From the NCBI RefSeq assembly GCF_014651835.1, contig NZ_BMXQ01000001.1:620001-684000 (forward strand): 64,000 nt of DNA, written 5' to 3'. Made by a program: the position numbers and the translations under genes. The stretch is from Pigmentiphaga litoralis (GTDB lineage: Bacteria > Pseudomonadota > Gammaproteobacteria > Burkholderiales > Burkholderiaceae_B). Under the pieces are notes generated by a model, which was not told where the DNA came from, made no database searches, and was given only the letters and a program-made list of their open reading frames with translations. Shown in pieces: positions 24,809-33,758 of this stretch. Position 1 is the first letter of the stretch. Every line of letters begins with the position of its first letter.

Positions 24809-27697
24809 TCAACTGATGGGGTCGTCGGACAGATAAGGGCTGGGCGGCGTGGTCCGCAGGATTTCCTCGATCATGCGTTCGAGCGGCGCGGGCTTGGTCA
24901 GGCTGGCCTTGAAGCCCGCCACCAGCGCGCGTTCGTGGTGGTCGGCGTCGGCAAAACCCGTCATTGCGATGGCCTGCATGCGTTTTTCGCGCGCCACCCC
25001 TTGCGCTGTTTCGCGTTCACGGATCTCGCGCAGCACGTCGTAACCGTCCCCATCCTCATCGAGCATGATGTCGCAAAGCAGGGTGGTGGGCCACCGGGAG
25101 TGCGGTCGCGCGTCCAGGAAATCGAGCGCCTCGCGTGCCGACGCGGCAAGATGCACCTCGGCCCCGAAGTCACCCAGCAGCAGTTCCAGGGCGTCTCTCG
25201 ACTCTTCTTCGTCGTCGACGATCAGCAGCGAACAGCCGAGCAAGGGCTCGCGGTTGGCGGCGGTCGGCGCGGTCGCGGGCGACGCGGCGTTGTCCGAGTC
25301 GGTGTCCGTGCCGGCGGCCGTTGCGATGTCGACATGGGGCGGCTCCATCACCGGCCGCAGGGGCAGCACGGCGGCGTAGGCGGCGCGTCCGTCGATCTGC
25401 ATCAAGGTCAGGCTGCCACCAAAGGCGGCCAGGGTGGCCTGCGCATCATCGGCGGCCTTGGCGGACAGCCGCGGCAGTTTGTTGCCCGAGCCGACAATGC
25501 TCAACAGCGCCTTGTTGTCTTGCCGCTCCAGCCGCAGTTCGACCCGGTCACCCGGCGACGCCTGCATGATCTCGCTGCGCGCAAGGGTCGCGATGGCATC
25601 GCGCAGGTCGGCGCGGTTCGCGGTCGTGCCCAGATCGGGATCCGTGACGACGGTGTGCAGATCCACATTCCGGTCGGCCAGCTGCTCTTGCAGCACTTGC
25701 GCGACGCCTTGCGTCAACTCGTTCAGCGCCACCGCTTCGCCCGACAGCTTGCGCTGGGTGTGCTCCAGTTCGCCTTGCTGACGTTGCAGCGTCCACATCT
25801 GCGTGTACACGCCGCCCTGCCCAATCAGTTCGTCATGCGTGCCTTGTTCCACCACGCGGCCATGTTCCATGACCAGAATCCAGTCCGCATCCACGACCGT
25901 GGACAAGCGATGTGCGATCACGATCGACGTGCGGCCGTGGGCCAGGCGATGCAGTTCGTTCTGGATCGCGCGTTCTGATCGGGTGTCCAGCGCCGATGTG
26001 GCTTCGTCGAATACGATCACGCGGGGGTCTTTCAGGATGGCGCGCGCAATGGCGATACGTTGCCGCTCGCCCCCCGACAGCCGCACGCCCCGTTCGCCCA
26101 CGCGGGTGTCGTAGTGATCCGGAAGGCGTTCGATAAATTCGTCGAGTTGCGCCGCGCGCGCAGCTCGCACGACGTCGGCCCGCGTGGCTGACGGCGTGCC
26201 GTAGGCAATGTTGTAGGCGATGGTGTCGTTGAACAGGATGGTGTCCTGCGGCACGATGCCAATGGCCTGGCGCAGGCTGCGCTGCGTGACGTCCCGCAGG
26301 TCCTGGCCGTCGATGCTGACACTGCCGCTGGTCGGCTCGTACAGGCGGAACAGCAACTTCACCAGGGTGGACTTGCCGGATCCGCTGCCCCCCACGACTG
26401 CAATCGTCTTGCCGGAATACGCGCGGAAGCTGACGTCGTGCAGGATAGGGCGAGTCGGCTCATAACCGAAATGCACATGGTCGAAAACGATATCGCCGGT
26501 GGCGGCCCGCAGGGGCTCGGCATCGGCTTGATCGACGTCTTCGCCGGGCTTGCCCTCGGCGCGCAGTATCGCAAACATGCGCTCCACATTGACGACGGCA
26601 TCGTTGGTCTCGCGGAACACGAAGCCCAGTGTGTTCAAGGGCATGCACACCTGCAGGATATAGGCGTTGACCAGCACCAGGTCACCCACAGTCATGCGTC
26701 CCGCCGCCACATGCTGCACCGCCAGCAGCATGACCGCGGTGATGCCGGCCGCGATGATCGCGCTCTGGCCGATATGCAGGGTCGTCAGGGCGCGCTGATT
26801 GCGCTGCCGCGCGTCGACCCATTTTTCCAGCACCTGGTTCAGGCGCGCCGTCTCCGTGTCCTCGGACGCAAAATATTTGACGGTGTCGTGGTTAAGCAGG
26901 CTGTCGACGATACGGCTATCGGATTGTGATTCAAGACCGTTGACCTCCCGCTGCACCAGCATGCGGCGGCGGGTGAAGATGTTGGTCCACGCCGCGTAAC
27001 TGACAAAGGTCGCAAAGATTGCCGCGATGAACCCCATGGTGTAGTTGCTGGCCATGATCAGCACGATGCTGCCGATCTCGACCAAGGCCGGCAGGATGGT
27101 GAACAGCGCCACGCCCAGCAGGAACGCAATGCCGTCCGAGCCTTTCTGCACATCGCGCACAATGGCGCCCGTTTCGCGCTTTGCATGAAACCGCGCGCCA
27201 AGCGCATGCAGGCGCGCAAACGTGCGGGACGTGAACGCCGCAACGGTGCGCTGCGTCACGATGCTGAAGACCATGTCGCGTGCTTCGCTCAACGCATCCG
27301 ACAGAAAGCGCAGCAGCGCATACGCCAGCACCAGGAACACCGGGAACAGCGCCAGTTGGGCCGGGTGCGCCAGATCATCGATGACGTTGCGCAGGACCAG
27401 GGGCACCGACACACCGGCCAGCTTGGCGGCGACCATCAGCGCGGTGGCAGTCAAGGTCTGGAATCGGAACTTCCAGATGGCCGCCCACAAGTCGCGCATC
27501 AGTTCGCGGTTCATGCTGGCGCGCAGGATCGGGCTGGGATGCTGGGAGCCGCCTGGCGCAGGTGCGCCCTGGGGCGCGTCGGGCGGAAGGTCGCCGCCCT
27601 GTCCACCGCCGGCGGCTGTGCCGCCCATGGGGCCGGGCGTGATGCCGGCGAGGTCCGAGCCGGGCGAAGAGGATTCAGGTTGGGAAGCGCTACTCAT
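24809..27697 (-). CDS. Atm1-type ABC exporter fused to kinase-like ATPase and receiver domains
   Basis: This is a 962-residue fusion. Residues about 1-75 form a Ser/Gly/Pro-rich N-terminus. A six-helix ABC exporter domain follows (about 85-390), then an ATPase domain with Walker A GGSGSGKST (about 434), signature LSGGERQR (about 537), Walker B VIVFDEAT (about 560) and H-loop AHRLS. The exporter part is of the Atm1/HMT1 class (EDTETARLN, TRVGERGVRLSGG). After it come a coiled segment and a region shaped like the DHp end plus HATPase of a hybrid kinase (about 660-790; NRADLRDAIATL, VELRLERQDNKALLSIVGSG). It lacks an H-box His, and the N and G boxes are eroded. Last is a complete receiver domain (about 815-950) with DDEE, Asp876 in LLCDIML, MTG and LTKP. 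The ATG at 27697 has no strong ribosome site. Confidence 0.9.
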   Translation of the reverse strand: MSSASQPESSSPGSDLAGITPGPMGGTAAGGGQGGDLPPDAPQGAPAPGGSQHPSPILRASMNRELMRDLWAAIWKFRFQTLTATALMVAAKLAGVSVPLVLRNVIDDLAHPAQLALFPVFLVLAYALLRFLSDALSEARDMVFSIVTQRTVAAFTSRTFARLHALGARFHAKRETGAIVRDVQKGSDGIAFLLGVALFTILPALVEIGSIVLIMASNYTMGFIAAIFATFVSYAAWTNIFTRRRMLVQREVNGLESQSDSRIVDSLLNHDTVKYFASEDTETARLNQVLEKWVDARQRNQRALTTLHIGQSAIIAAGITAVMLLAVQHVAAGRMTVGDLVLVNAYILQVCMPLNTLGFVFRETNDAVVNVERMFAILRAEGKPGEDVDQADAEPLRAATGDIVFDHVHFGYEPTRPILHDVSFRAYSGKTIAVVGGSGSGKSTLVKLLFRLYEPTSGSVSIDGQDLRDVTQRSLRQAIGIVPQDTILFNDTIAYNIAYGTPSATRADVVRAARAAQLDEFIERLPDHYDTRVGERGVRLSGGERQRIAIARAILKDPRVIVFDEATSALDTRSERAIQNELHRLAHGRTSIVIAHRLSTVVDADWILVMEHGRVVEQGTHDELIGQGGVYTQMWTLQRQQGELEHTQRKLSGEAVALNELTQGVAQVLQEQLADRNVDLHTVVTDPDLGTTANRADLRDAIATLARSEIMQASPGDRVELRLERQDNKALLSIVGSGNKLPRLSAKAADDAQATLAAFGGSLTLMQIDGRAAYAAVLPLRPVMEPPHVDIATAAGTDTDSDNAASPATAPTAANREPLLGCSLLIVDDEEESRDALELLLGDFGAEVHLAASAREALDFLDARPHSRWPTTLLCDIMLDEDGDGYDVLREIRERETAQGVAREKRMQAIAMTGFADADHHERALVAGFKASLTKPAPLERMIEEILRTTPPSPYLSDDPIS

Positions 27698-27837
27698 CGG
27701 TAAGCCATCGGACGCCTCGCGAGCGAAAGAAAGTATGCGTCGCAGCGCGGTCTATCGGCGTGCGGCTACCGACGCGCCGCGCTGCTCGGCACTTGCCAGC
27801 AAGCTTTGCGCCTGACTCTTCCTTTGATCTACTGCGC

Positions 27838-28575
27838 CTATCGCGAGGCGCGTTCCAGACCCGCCGACCGCAGTCGTGCTTCGGTGTTCACGACATGAAT
27901 GCGAGCAAACTGGCGGGCCATATCAGGATCGCCTTTTTCGATCGCGGCAAAGACCTTGGCATGTTCCTTCTGCGCTTGCGCACCGCGGCCCGATACTTTG
28001 GAAGAGCGACGGCGCGAGACTTCAACGTTCTTGTGCAGCAGCACGGCCATGAAGTCGAAGAACATGATGTAGTTGTCGTTGCGTGTCGCGCGCGCGATCG
28101 CACGGTGAAAGCCCAGGTCGGCCTCGACGCCCAGTGCAACGTCGCCCGTGTCGATGGCTTCGGCCATGGCGTCGAGCGCGGCGCGCATGTCGATCAGATC
28201 GGTGTCGGTGCGGCGTTCCGCGGCCAGCGCGGCGGCTTCGATTTCCACGCCGCGGCGCAGTTCCACGATGCCCAGGATCTGCGCCGTATCATGCTGCCCG
28301 GCAGCCTGGATACGCAGCACCGACAAGGGTGTGTTCGCAATGACCTGAAGACCGCGGCCTTGCTTGCTGGAGACGATGCCTTCGGACTTCAGGCGGGAGA
28401 CGGCTTCGCGCAGCACGGTGCGCGACACACCGAACCGGTCGGCAATGGCCTGCTCGGGCGGCAGCACGTCGCCGATCTGATATTGCCCACCGGTGATCTC
28501 GTCCATCAACCGCTGCGCGATGCGGTCGGTCAGATTGGGCTCGCTGCGTGGGTGGACGTCGGGTGCCGTGGCCAT
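27838..28575 (-). CDS. GntR-family regulator, FadR subgroup
   Basis: This 245-residue regulator has an N-terminal winged helix (LTDRIAQRLMDEI, LPPEQAIADRFGVSRTVLREAVSRLKSEGIV) and a C-terminal all-helical FCD domain (about 95-235) with the metal-type Asp/His residues (EADLGFHRAI, EHAKVFAAI, and the His in RIHVVNTEAR). FCD regulators typically sense small organic acids. No divergent catabolic gene lies next to it; it sits between the ABC fusion gene and ada, so its targets are unclear. AAGGAG lies six bases before the ATG. Confidence 0.92.
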   Translation of the reverse strand: MATAPDVHPRSEPNLTDRIAQRLMDEITGGQYQIGDVLPPEQAIADRFGVSRTVLREAVSRLKSEGIVSSKQGRGLQVIANTPLSVLRIQAAGQHDTAQILGIVELRRGVEIEAAALAAERRTDTDLIDMRAALDAMAEAIDTGDVALGVEADLGFHRAIARATRNDNYIMFFDFMAVLLHKNVEVSRRRSSKVSGRGAQAQKEHAKVFAAIEKGDPDMARQFARIHVVNTEARLRSAGLERASR

Positions 28576-28672
28576 GGGTTATCTCCTTTGTAGGATAATA
28601 ACATCGGGGCCGACGGCAAATTGATGACAGCGCGTGGTTACCGGGGCCCTCGACAGGCCCAGAATGACGGCG

Positions 28673-29821
28673 CTATTTCTTGCCTTCCAGCCGCACGGAT
28701 GTGTCAGGCAGTACGTCCTTCCGCAGCGATTCCGTGCGCAGCAATTCTCGCTTCCGCTCCACGCCCCACCGGTACCCGGCAAGGTCGCCGCCGATCCGGA
28801 CCACCCGGTGGCATGGGATGGCAACCGCCAGCCGGTTCGCGCCGCAAGCCTGCGCCACCGCACGCACTGACGAGGGTGACCCGATACGCGCGGCAAGCTC
28901 GGTATAGCTGATCGTCGTGCCAGCCGGAATGTCGCGCAGCGCGCGCCACACCCGTTCCTGGAAGGCGGTTCCTTGCACGTCCAGCGGCAGGTGCAGACCC
29001 AGGCCGGGCGCGTCCACCAGACCGACCACTTGCGCCACCCACAGCTCGAACGACGGGTCAGCGCCGATCAGCCTGGCTTTCGGAAACTGGTCCTGCAGAT
29101 CTCGCAGCAAAGCGTCCGGGTCGTCTCCAAGCAGGATGGCGCAGATCCCACGCGGACTGCCCGCGACCAGCACGGCGCCAAGGGTGGTCTGGCCAATCGC
29201 AAAGTGGATGTCGGTGTCGACGCCGCCCGCACGGAACGCCTGGGGACGCATTCCCAACCTGCCATCCGATTCCTGATAGAAGCGGCTGTGCGAATTGAAG
29301 CCGGCATCGTAGATGGCTTGCGTCACTGTTGGCGCGTCTGCCAGTTGACCGCGCATGCGTTGCGCACGAAAGGCCGTTGCGTAGGCCTTGGGCGTCAGGC
29401 CGGTTTCCTGTTTGAACAGGCGATGCAGATGGAAGCTACTGATGCCGGCCTGGGCGGCCAGGTCCGCAAGGGCAGGGGACGTGTCGGATTGTTCGATGGC
29501 GCGGCACGTCTGCGCCACCAATTGCGATCGCCGTTCTGCCGCCTGCGTGCCATCGGCGACGGCGCGGCGGCTGGGCCGGTAGCCAGCGGCTTCGGCGGCG
29601 TCGGGTGTGTCGAAGAATTCGACGTTGTCACGGCGGGGAATACGCGCCGACGAACTTGGCCGGCCATAGATGCCGGTGGTGCGGACGGCAACGACAAAGA
29701 AGGCGTCGGCCGCGCGATCGCGTGTCATGACGGCATGCCACCGCGACGCGTCACTGGCGTAGCGGCAGGCCGCCGCTGCATCGCCGGTATCACACGGATC
29801 GGACAAGAGAACGGAAGTCAT
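28673..29821 (-). CDS. ada: Ada-type O6-alkylguanine transferase/AraC regulator with degenerate zinc site
   Basis: This 382-residue protein has the Ada layout: an N-terminal Ada domain (about 25-90), an AraC HTH (about 100-185; LADLAAQAGISSFHLHRLFKQETGLTPKAY) and a C-terminal methyltransferase (about 200-370) with the intact active site AIPCHRV, Cys337. It repairs O6-alkylguanine by irreversible transfer to that Cys. In the N-terminal domain all four zinc/methyl-acceptor cysteines of E. coli Ada (38, 42, 69 and 72) are replaced, by Gly53, Ser57, Ser84 and Ala87 here, while the flanking residues (TGIYxRP, SxARIPRRDNVEFF, AAGYRP) remain. It should not accept methyl groups from phosphotriesters, so switching on its regulon by that route seems impossible. 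Confidence 0.94.
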   Translation of the reverse strand: MTSVLLSDPCDTGDAAAACRYASDASRWHAVMTRDRAADAFFVVAVRTTGIYGRPSSSARIPRRDNVEFFDTPDAAEAAGYRPSRRAVADGTQAAERRSQLVAQTCRAIEQSDTSPALADLAAQAGISSFHLHRLFKQETGLTPKAYATAFRAQRMRGQLADAPTVTQAIYDAGFNSHSRFYQESDGRLGMRPQAFRAGGVDTDIHFAIGQTTLGAVLVAGSPRGICAILLGDDPDALLRDLQDQFPKARLIGADPSFELWVAQVVGLVDAPGLGLHLPLDVQGTAFQERVWRALRDIPAGTTISYTELAARIGSPSSVRAVAQACGANRLAVAIPCHRVVRIGGDLAGYRWGVERKRELLRTESLRKDVLPDTSVRLEGKK

Positions 29822-29915
29822 GGCAGGTCACCGAAAGGTCGATGCACGCACTGTAGAACCGACAGCAGCTTGGGCACAGCACGTTTCTTGCGGTCGAATT
29901 CACCGGGCGGCCCAG

Positions 29916-30482
29916 CTACTTGACCTGCTGCTTCCCCAACTTGCGGGCCAGCGTGCGCCGATGCATCCCGAGCCTGCGTGCCGTCTCGGAGATATTGAAG
30001 CCCGTCTCGGCCAGGGTCTCGTGGATCTTTTCCCATTCCAGCGTCTTGATCGACGTGGTCCGGCCGGTCAGTTCGACTTCGATATTGCCTTCGGCGCGTT
30101 CGAACGCCGCTTCGATATCATCGGTATTCGACGGCTTGGCCAGGTAATGGCAGGCGCCAAGCTTGATGGCTTCCACTGCCGTCGCAATGCTGGCAAAGCC
30201 TGTCAGCACCACGATCAACATCTCCGGATCATGCGCATGCAGGGCCTGCACACAGGCCAGGCCCGATGCTTCGCCCTTGAGTTTCAGGTCGACGACGGCA
30301 TAGCCCGGCGAGTGATCCGGCAGCAGCGCAATGACCTCTTCCAGACTGGCGGCATGCAGCACGGTGTAGTCGCGGCGCTCGAACGACCGCCCCAGCGTGC
30401 GAGCGAATGCGGCATCGTCTTCGACGATCAGCAGGATGCGGTCGCTGATGGCGGTATCGGGTGCGTCGTCGTCAATCGGCAT
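29916..30482 (-). CDS. regA: RegA/PrrA/ActR-family redox response regulator
   Basis: This 188-residue regulator has a receiver domain with VEDD (acidic site), the phospho-acceptor Asp in YAVVDLKL, LTG and LAKP, then a short linker and a Fis-type helix-turn-helix with the family's diagnostic sequence NISETARRLGMHRRTLARKL. RegA proteins control respiration, carbon and nitrogen genes in response to the quinone pool. Start at ATG 30482, which overlaps the end of the sensor gene by 11 bases; an upstream in-frame reading to 30521 would lie wholly inside regB. It is the last gene of cyoABCD-surf1-regB-regA on this strand. Confidence 0.95.
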   Translation of the reverse strand: MPIDDDAPDTAISDRILLIVEDDAAFARTLGRSFERRDYTVLHAASLEEVIALLPDHSPGYAVVDLKLKGEASGLACVQALHAHDPEMLIVVLTGFASIATAVEAIKLGACHYLAKPSNTDDIEAAFERAEGNIEVELTGRTTSIKTLEWEKIHETLAETGFNISETARRLGMHRRTLARKLGKQQVK

Positions 30483-31830
30483 CGATGCCTTCTTCCTCTT
30501 CGTCCAGCGTAATGGCCGCAAGCGGCAGGGTCACGGTCACGAACGCACCGCCTTCGGCGCGGTTGCCGGCGTCCACACTGCCGCCCAGCGTGCGGGCGAC
30601 GTTCACCACGAGAAACAGTCCCAGGCCACCGCCTGGCCGGCCCTTGGTCGACTGGTAAGGCGTCCCAAGCCGCTGCAGGATGCCGGGGGCGAACCCCGGG
30701 CCGCGATCCGTCACGGTCAGGCGCAGAGTGTCTTCGTCGCGCGTGGCTTCCAGGCCCACCCAGGTTGGCGAAGCTTCCAGTGCATTATCCAGCACATTGC
30801 AAACCATCTGTTTGATGGCCGAGTCCGACACGATCCGAAGGTCGCCGCCAAATCGGTTGCGATAGTCCACGGATGATACCGACCGCGTCACCTTCCACTC
30901 ATCCACAAGATCGTCCAGGAAGGTCCGCATCGTGGTCTCGGAAGGCGAATCCCCGCGCGCTTCGCCAGCCGACAACAGGATTCCGCTGACGATGGACTTG
31001 CAGCGCAAGACCTGGGCCTGCATTTCTTCGATCTCTTGCAACATGTCGGGCTCGGAGGTGAATGAGGGCAGGTGCGCCCAGTCACCCAGAATTACGGACA
31101 GCGTCGCCAGCGGGGTGCCCAGCTCATGCGCCGCACCCGATGCAAGCAGACCCATCCGCACGATGTGTTCTTCTTCGGCCGCGCGCTGGCGCAGGTCCGC
31201 CAGCCGCGCATCGCGCGCGCGCAGGTTGGCGCTGATGCGGCTGATGAACACCACGAGCAGGGCGGCGTTGAGCGCAAAGCACAGCAGCATTCCCTGGATG
31301 TACGGGCTCCACAGGCCGCGATCGTGGTCCAGCGGCAGGGCCAGCGGCCGGCCGAACAGCGCCAGGCCTGCGAAGCACGCGCCGGTGATCGCCACGATGG
31401 TCCAGGTCGACCAGGCCTCGAGCAACACGGCGGCAAGGGTGACCTGCAGCAGATACAGGAACACAAACGGATTGGTCGCCCCGCCGCTCAGGTACAGCTG
31501 GCCGGTCAGCATGGCCACATCGACCAGCACAGCCACCAGCAGTTCGGCATTGGTGACTTCGGGGTGTGTGCGCAAACGCAGCACACTGACGGCATTGAAC
31601 AGCACCAGCCCGCCCAGCAGCCACAACATGGGTTTGAGCGGCAGCGGAATCTCGAAGCCGAAATGGACGACGAGGATGGTGGCGAACTGACCGAGCGCGG
31701 CAATCCAGCGCAGCTCGATCAGCTGCTGCATGTTCTTGCGTCCGGTGGTGTCGTTCATGCCGCGGCGGGTGGCGGCGGGCGGCTGCGGGCTGTGCAGCAG
31801 AGTGACTGTGTCAGTCGGAAAGTGGGGCAT
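30472..31830 (-). CDS. regB: RegB/PrrB-family redox sensor histidine kinase
   Basis: This 452-residue membrane kinase has six transmembrane helices (about 40-200). The heptapeptide GGATNPF (116-122) between helices matches the ubiquinone-binding motif of RegB. The H-box ASGAAHELGTPLATLSVI has His235. A Cys (C277, in LRCKSI) lies 42 residues after it, close to the position of the redox-active Cys of Rhodobacter RegB (Cys265, 40 residues after its His). HATPase motifs are VLDNALEA, DRGPGF and GGGLGLFLV. The start at 31830 has GGAG upstream and overlaps the SURF1 gene by 20 bases; an internal ATG at 31758 is possible. It senses respiratory redox state and sits directly after a quinol oxidase operon. 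Confidence 0.95.
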   Translation of the reverse strand: MPHFPTDTVTLLHSPQPPAATRRGMNDTTGRKNMQQLIELRWIAALGQFATILVVHFGFEIPLPLKPMLWLLGGLVLFNAVSVLRLRTHPEVTNAELLVAVLVDVAMLTGQLYLSGGATNPFVFLYLLQVTLAAVLLEAWSTWTIVAITGACFAGLALFGRPLALPLDHDRGLWSPYIQGMLLCFALNAALLVVFISRISANLRARDARLADLRQRAAEEEHIVRMGLLASGAAHELGTPLATLSVILGDWAHLPSFTSEPDMLQEIEEMQAQVLRCKSIVSGILLSAGEARGDSPSETTMRTFLDDLVDEWKVTRSVSSVDYRNRFGGDLRIVSDSAIKQMVCNVLDNALEASPTWVGLEATRDEDTLRLTVTDRGPGFAPGILQRLGTPYQSTKGRPGGGLGLFLVVNVARTLGGSVDAGNRAEGGAFVTVTLPLAAITLDEEEEGIDAD

Positions 31831-32683
31831 CTTCGCGTTCTCCGTTCGCGCGAAGTGTAAGCGGTTCCTGTTGCTGGCGCAGGCGACGCTCGTCGCGCGC
31901 CACGTACCAGGCCGCGAAGATCACCATCAGCATGAGGCCATACCAGGTCAGGGCATAGACCAGGTGGCTGTTCGGAAAATGGATGACGGTCAGTCCCGCG
32001 ACGGGCCAGGACCGCTCGCCGTTGGGACCCGGCGGCGTGGCCGCGGCGTCGATGAAGTAGGGCGCCACGTTGGCCAGGCCGCGTGCCGCCGCAATGGCCT
32101 GGACGTCGCGCGAGAACCAGCGGTCATTGGCAGGATCGTTGTCCCGCAGGAAGCCGCCCTTGGGCTCGGTGATGCGCAGCAGGCCGGTCACGGCCACGTC
32201 ACCCGAAGGCTCCGCGCCCCGTGTGGTGCGGTCGCGCCGTTCGGGCGATACGAAGCCGCGATTGATGAGCACGGTCGTGCCATCGTCCCGCAGCAGCGGC
32301 GTCATTACCCAGAAACCGCTGCCGACCTCGGTCACGGCCTGGACGAAACTTTCGCTATCGTGCTTGAACTGGCCGCGGACCTCGACATGCCGGTATTCGT
32401 CATCCGCCTTGTTGACGTCGGGCCAGCGGTCCTTGCCGGGTGCGGCAACGGCCGGCGCATGCACCCGCTGGTCCACACGTTCGATCAGGTCCAGCTTCCA
32501 CGCGCGACGATAAACCTGCCAGGTGCCAAGCGCGGCAAAGCCGCCAGCAAGCAGCGCGGCAAGTAGGGACAGGGTGACAAGGAAGGTAAAGGATCGCGCG
32601 CGCCGCCGGGCGGGGCCCGACGGGGCGGCGGATGCCGGCCCAGGAGTCGGGCTGGCAGAGGGCGTGTGCTGCGGGTCGGTCAA
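31811..32683 (-). CDS. SURF1-family oxidase assembly protein
   Basis: This membrane protein of about 290 residues has the SURF1 plan: an N-terminal helix (LVTLSLLAALLAGGFAALGTWQVYRRAWK), a periplasmic domain (ERRDRTTRG, WFSRDVQAIAAARGL) and a C-terminal helix (HLVYALTWYGLMLMVIFAAWYV). SURF1 supports haem insertion or assembly of haem-copper oxidases. No ATG fits: I infer a TTG start (32683-32681), three bases after the cyoD stop. The in-frame reading continues upstream inside cyoD and gives only histidine-rich non-family sequence. The ribosome site is not clear, so translation probably depends on cyoD. Confidence 0.88.
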   Translation of the reverse strand: MTDPQHTPSASPTPGPASAAPSGPARRRARSFTFLVTLSLLAALLAGGFAALGTWQVYRRAWKLDLIERVDQRVHAPAVAAPGKDRWPDVNKADDEYRHVEVRGQFKHDSESFVQAVTEVGSGFWVMTPLLRDDGTTVLINRGFVSPERRDRTTRGAEPSGDVAVTGLLRITEPKGGFLRDNDPANDRWFSRDVQAIAAARGLANVAPYFIDAAATPPGPNGERSWPVAGLTVIHFPNSHLVYALTWYGLMLMVIFAAWYVARDERRLRQQQEPLTLRANGEREDAPLSD

Positions 32684-32685
32684 GA

Positions 32686-33120
32686 TCAGGGCATGTTGTT
32701 CATGTCGTGCAGCATGTTCGGCATCATGTTGGTGTTCAAGTGGAACATCACCCAGATGGAACCTGCCAGGGTAATCACGACAAGGACAATAGTGAAGATC
32801 AGCGCCAGCATCGTCCACCCGCCTTCGGAGCGGGCGTTCATGTGCAGGAAGTAGACCATGTGAACCACGATCTGCACGGCGGCGAAACCCAGGATGACCA
32901 GGGCGGTCGTGCCCGAATCCTGGAATTGCCCGGTCATCACGATCCAGAACGGGATCACCGTCAGGATCACGGCCAGCACGAAACCGGTCATGTATTCCCG
33001 GAAGGTGCCGTGGCTCGCGCCATCGCCGTGATCGTGATCGTGGTCGTCGTGACCGTGGTGGCCATCATCATGACCATGCGCGTGGCCGTGCGCATGCAGG
33101 GTATTGGTGTCCGCGCTCAC
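32686..33120 (-). CDS. cyoD: Cytochrome bo3 quinol oxidase, subunit IV
   Basis: This 144-residue subunit has three transmembrane helices (about 47-70, 77-96 and 108-130) in the CyoD pattern (GFVLAVILTVIPFWIVM, AAVQIVVHMVYFLHM). It is longer than the usual roughly 110 residues because of an N-terminal cytoplasmic extension very rich in His and Asp (residues 9-37), which could bind metal. It overlaps cyoC by four bases. The last residues are a run of Met/Asn (NMMPNMLHDMNNMP). Confidence 0.94.
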   Translation of the reverse strand: MSADTNTLHAHGHAHGHDDGHHGHDDHDHDHGDGASHGTFREYMTGFVLAVILTVIPFWIVMTGQFQDSGTTALVILGFAAVQIVVHMVYFLHMNARSEGGWTMLALIFTIVLVVITLAGSIWVMFHLNTNMMPNMLHDMNNMP

Positions 33121-33758
33121 GGCAGCACTCCCATCAGATAGACAAAGGTGAACACGCCGATCCAGACCACGTCCAGAAAGTGCCAGAACATCGACAGGCA
33201 GGCCAGGCGACGACGGTTTTCGGCGATCAGGCCATGACGCTTGACCTGGACCATCAGCGTGACCAGCCAGATGATGCCGAACGAGACGTGCAGGCCGTGC
33301 GTGCCCACCAGGGTGAAGAACGACGACAGGAACGCGCTGCGCTGGGGCGTCGCGCCTTCGTGGATAAGGTGCGCGAATTCATACAGCTCGAGGCCGATGA
33401 AGACCGCGCCCAGCAGGCCGGTCAGCGCCAGCCAGCCCAGCACTGCGTTGATGCGCTTGCGGCGCATCTCGATCATGGCAAAGCCGTAGGTGATCGACGA
33501 CAGCAGCAGCATGGAGGTGTTGATCGCCACCAGCGGCAGGTCGAACAGATCGGCGCCCGACGGGCCGGCCGCGTAACTGCGACCCAGCACGCCGTGCACG
33601 GCGAACAGACACGCAAAGATCAGGCAGTCGCTCATCAGGTAGAGCCAGAAGCCCAACCCGGTGGCGTTTTCGACGTGGTGCTCGCCTGGCACGTAGAACC
33701 GCAGGTTATCCGGCGAGCTTGCGTCGCCGGTCGCAGGGATAGCGTGTGAATTAGACAT
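33117..33758 (-). CDS. cyoC: Cytochrome bo3 quinol oxidase, subunit III
   Basis: This 213-residue subunit has five transmembrane helices; CyoC-type motifs are [38 protein letters not shown] and [23 protein letters not shown]. It is a structural subunit of the proton-pumping quinol oxidase. The start overlaps the cyoB stop by eight bases and the end overlaps cyoD by four. Confidence 0.96.
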   Translation of the reverse strand: MSNSHAIPATGDASSPDNLRFYVPGEHHVENATGLGFWLYLMSDCLIFACLFAVHGVLGRSYAAGPSGADLFDLPLVAINTSMLLLSSITYGFAMIEMRRKRINAVLGWLALTGLLGAVFIGLELYEFAHLIHEGATPQRSAFLSSFFTLVGTHGLHVSFGIIWLVTLMVQVKRHGLIAENRRRLACLSMFWHFLDVVWIGVFTFVYLMGVLP

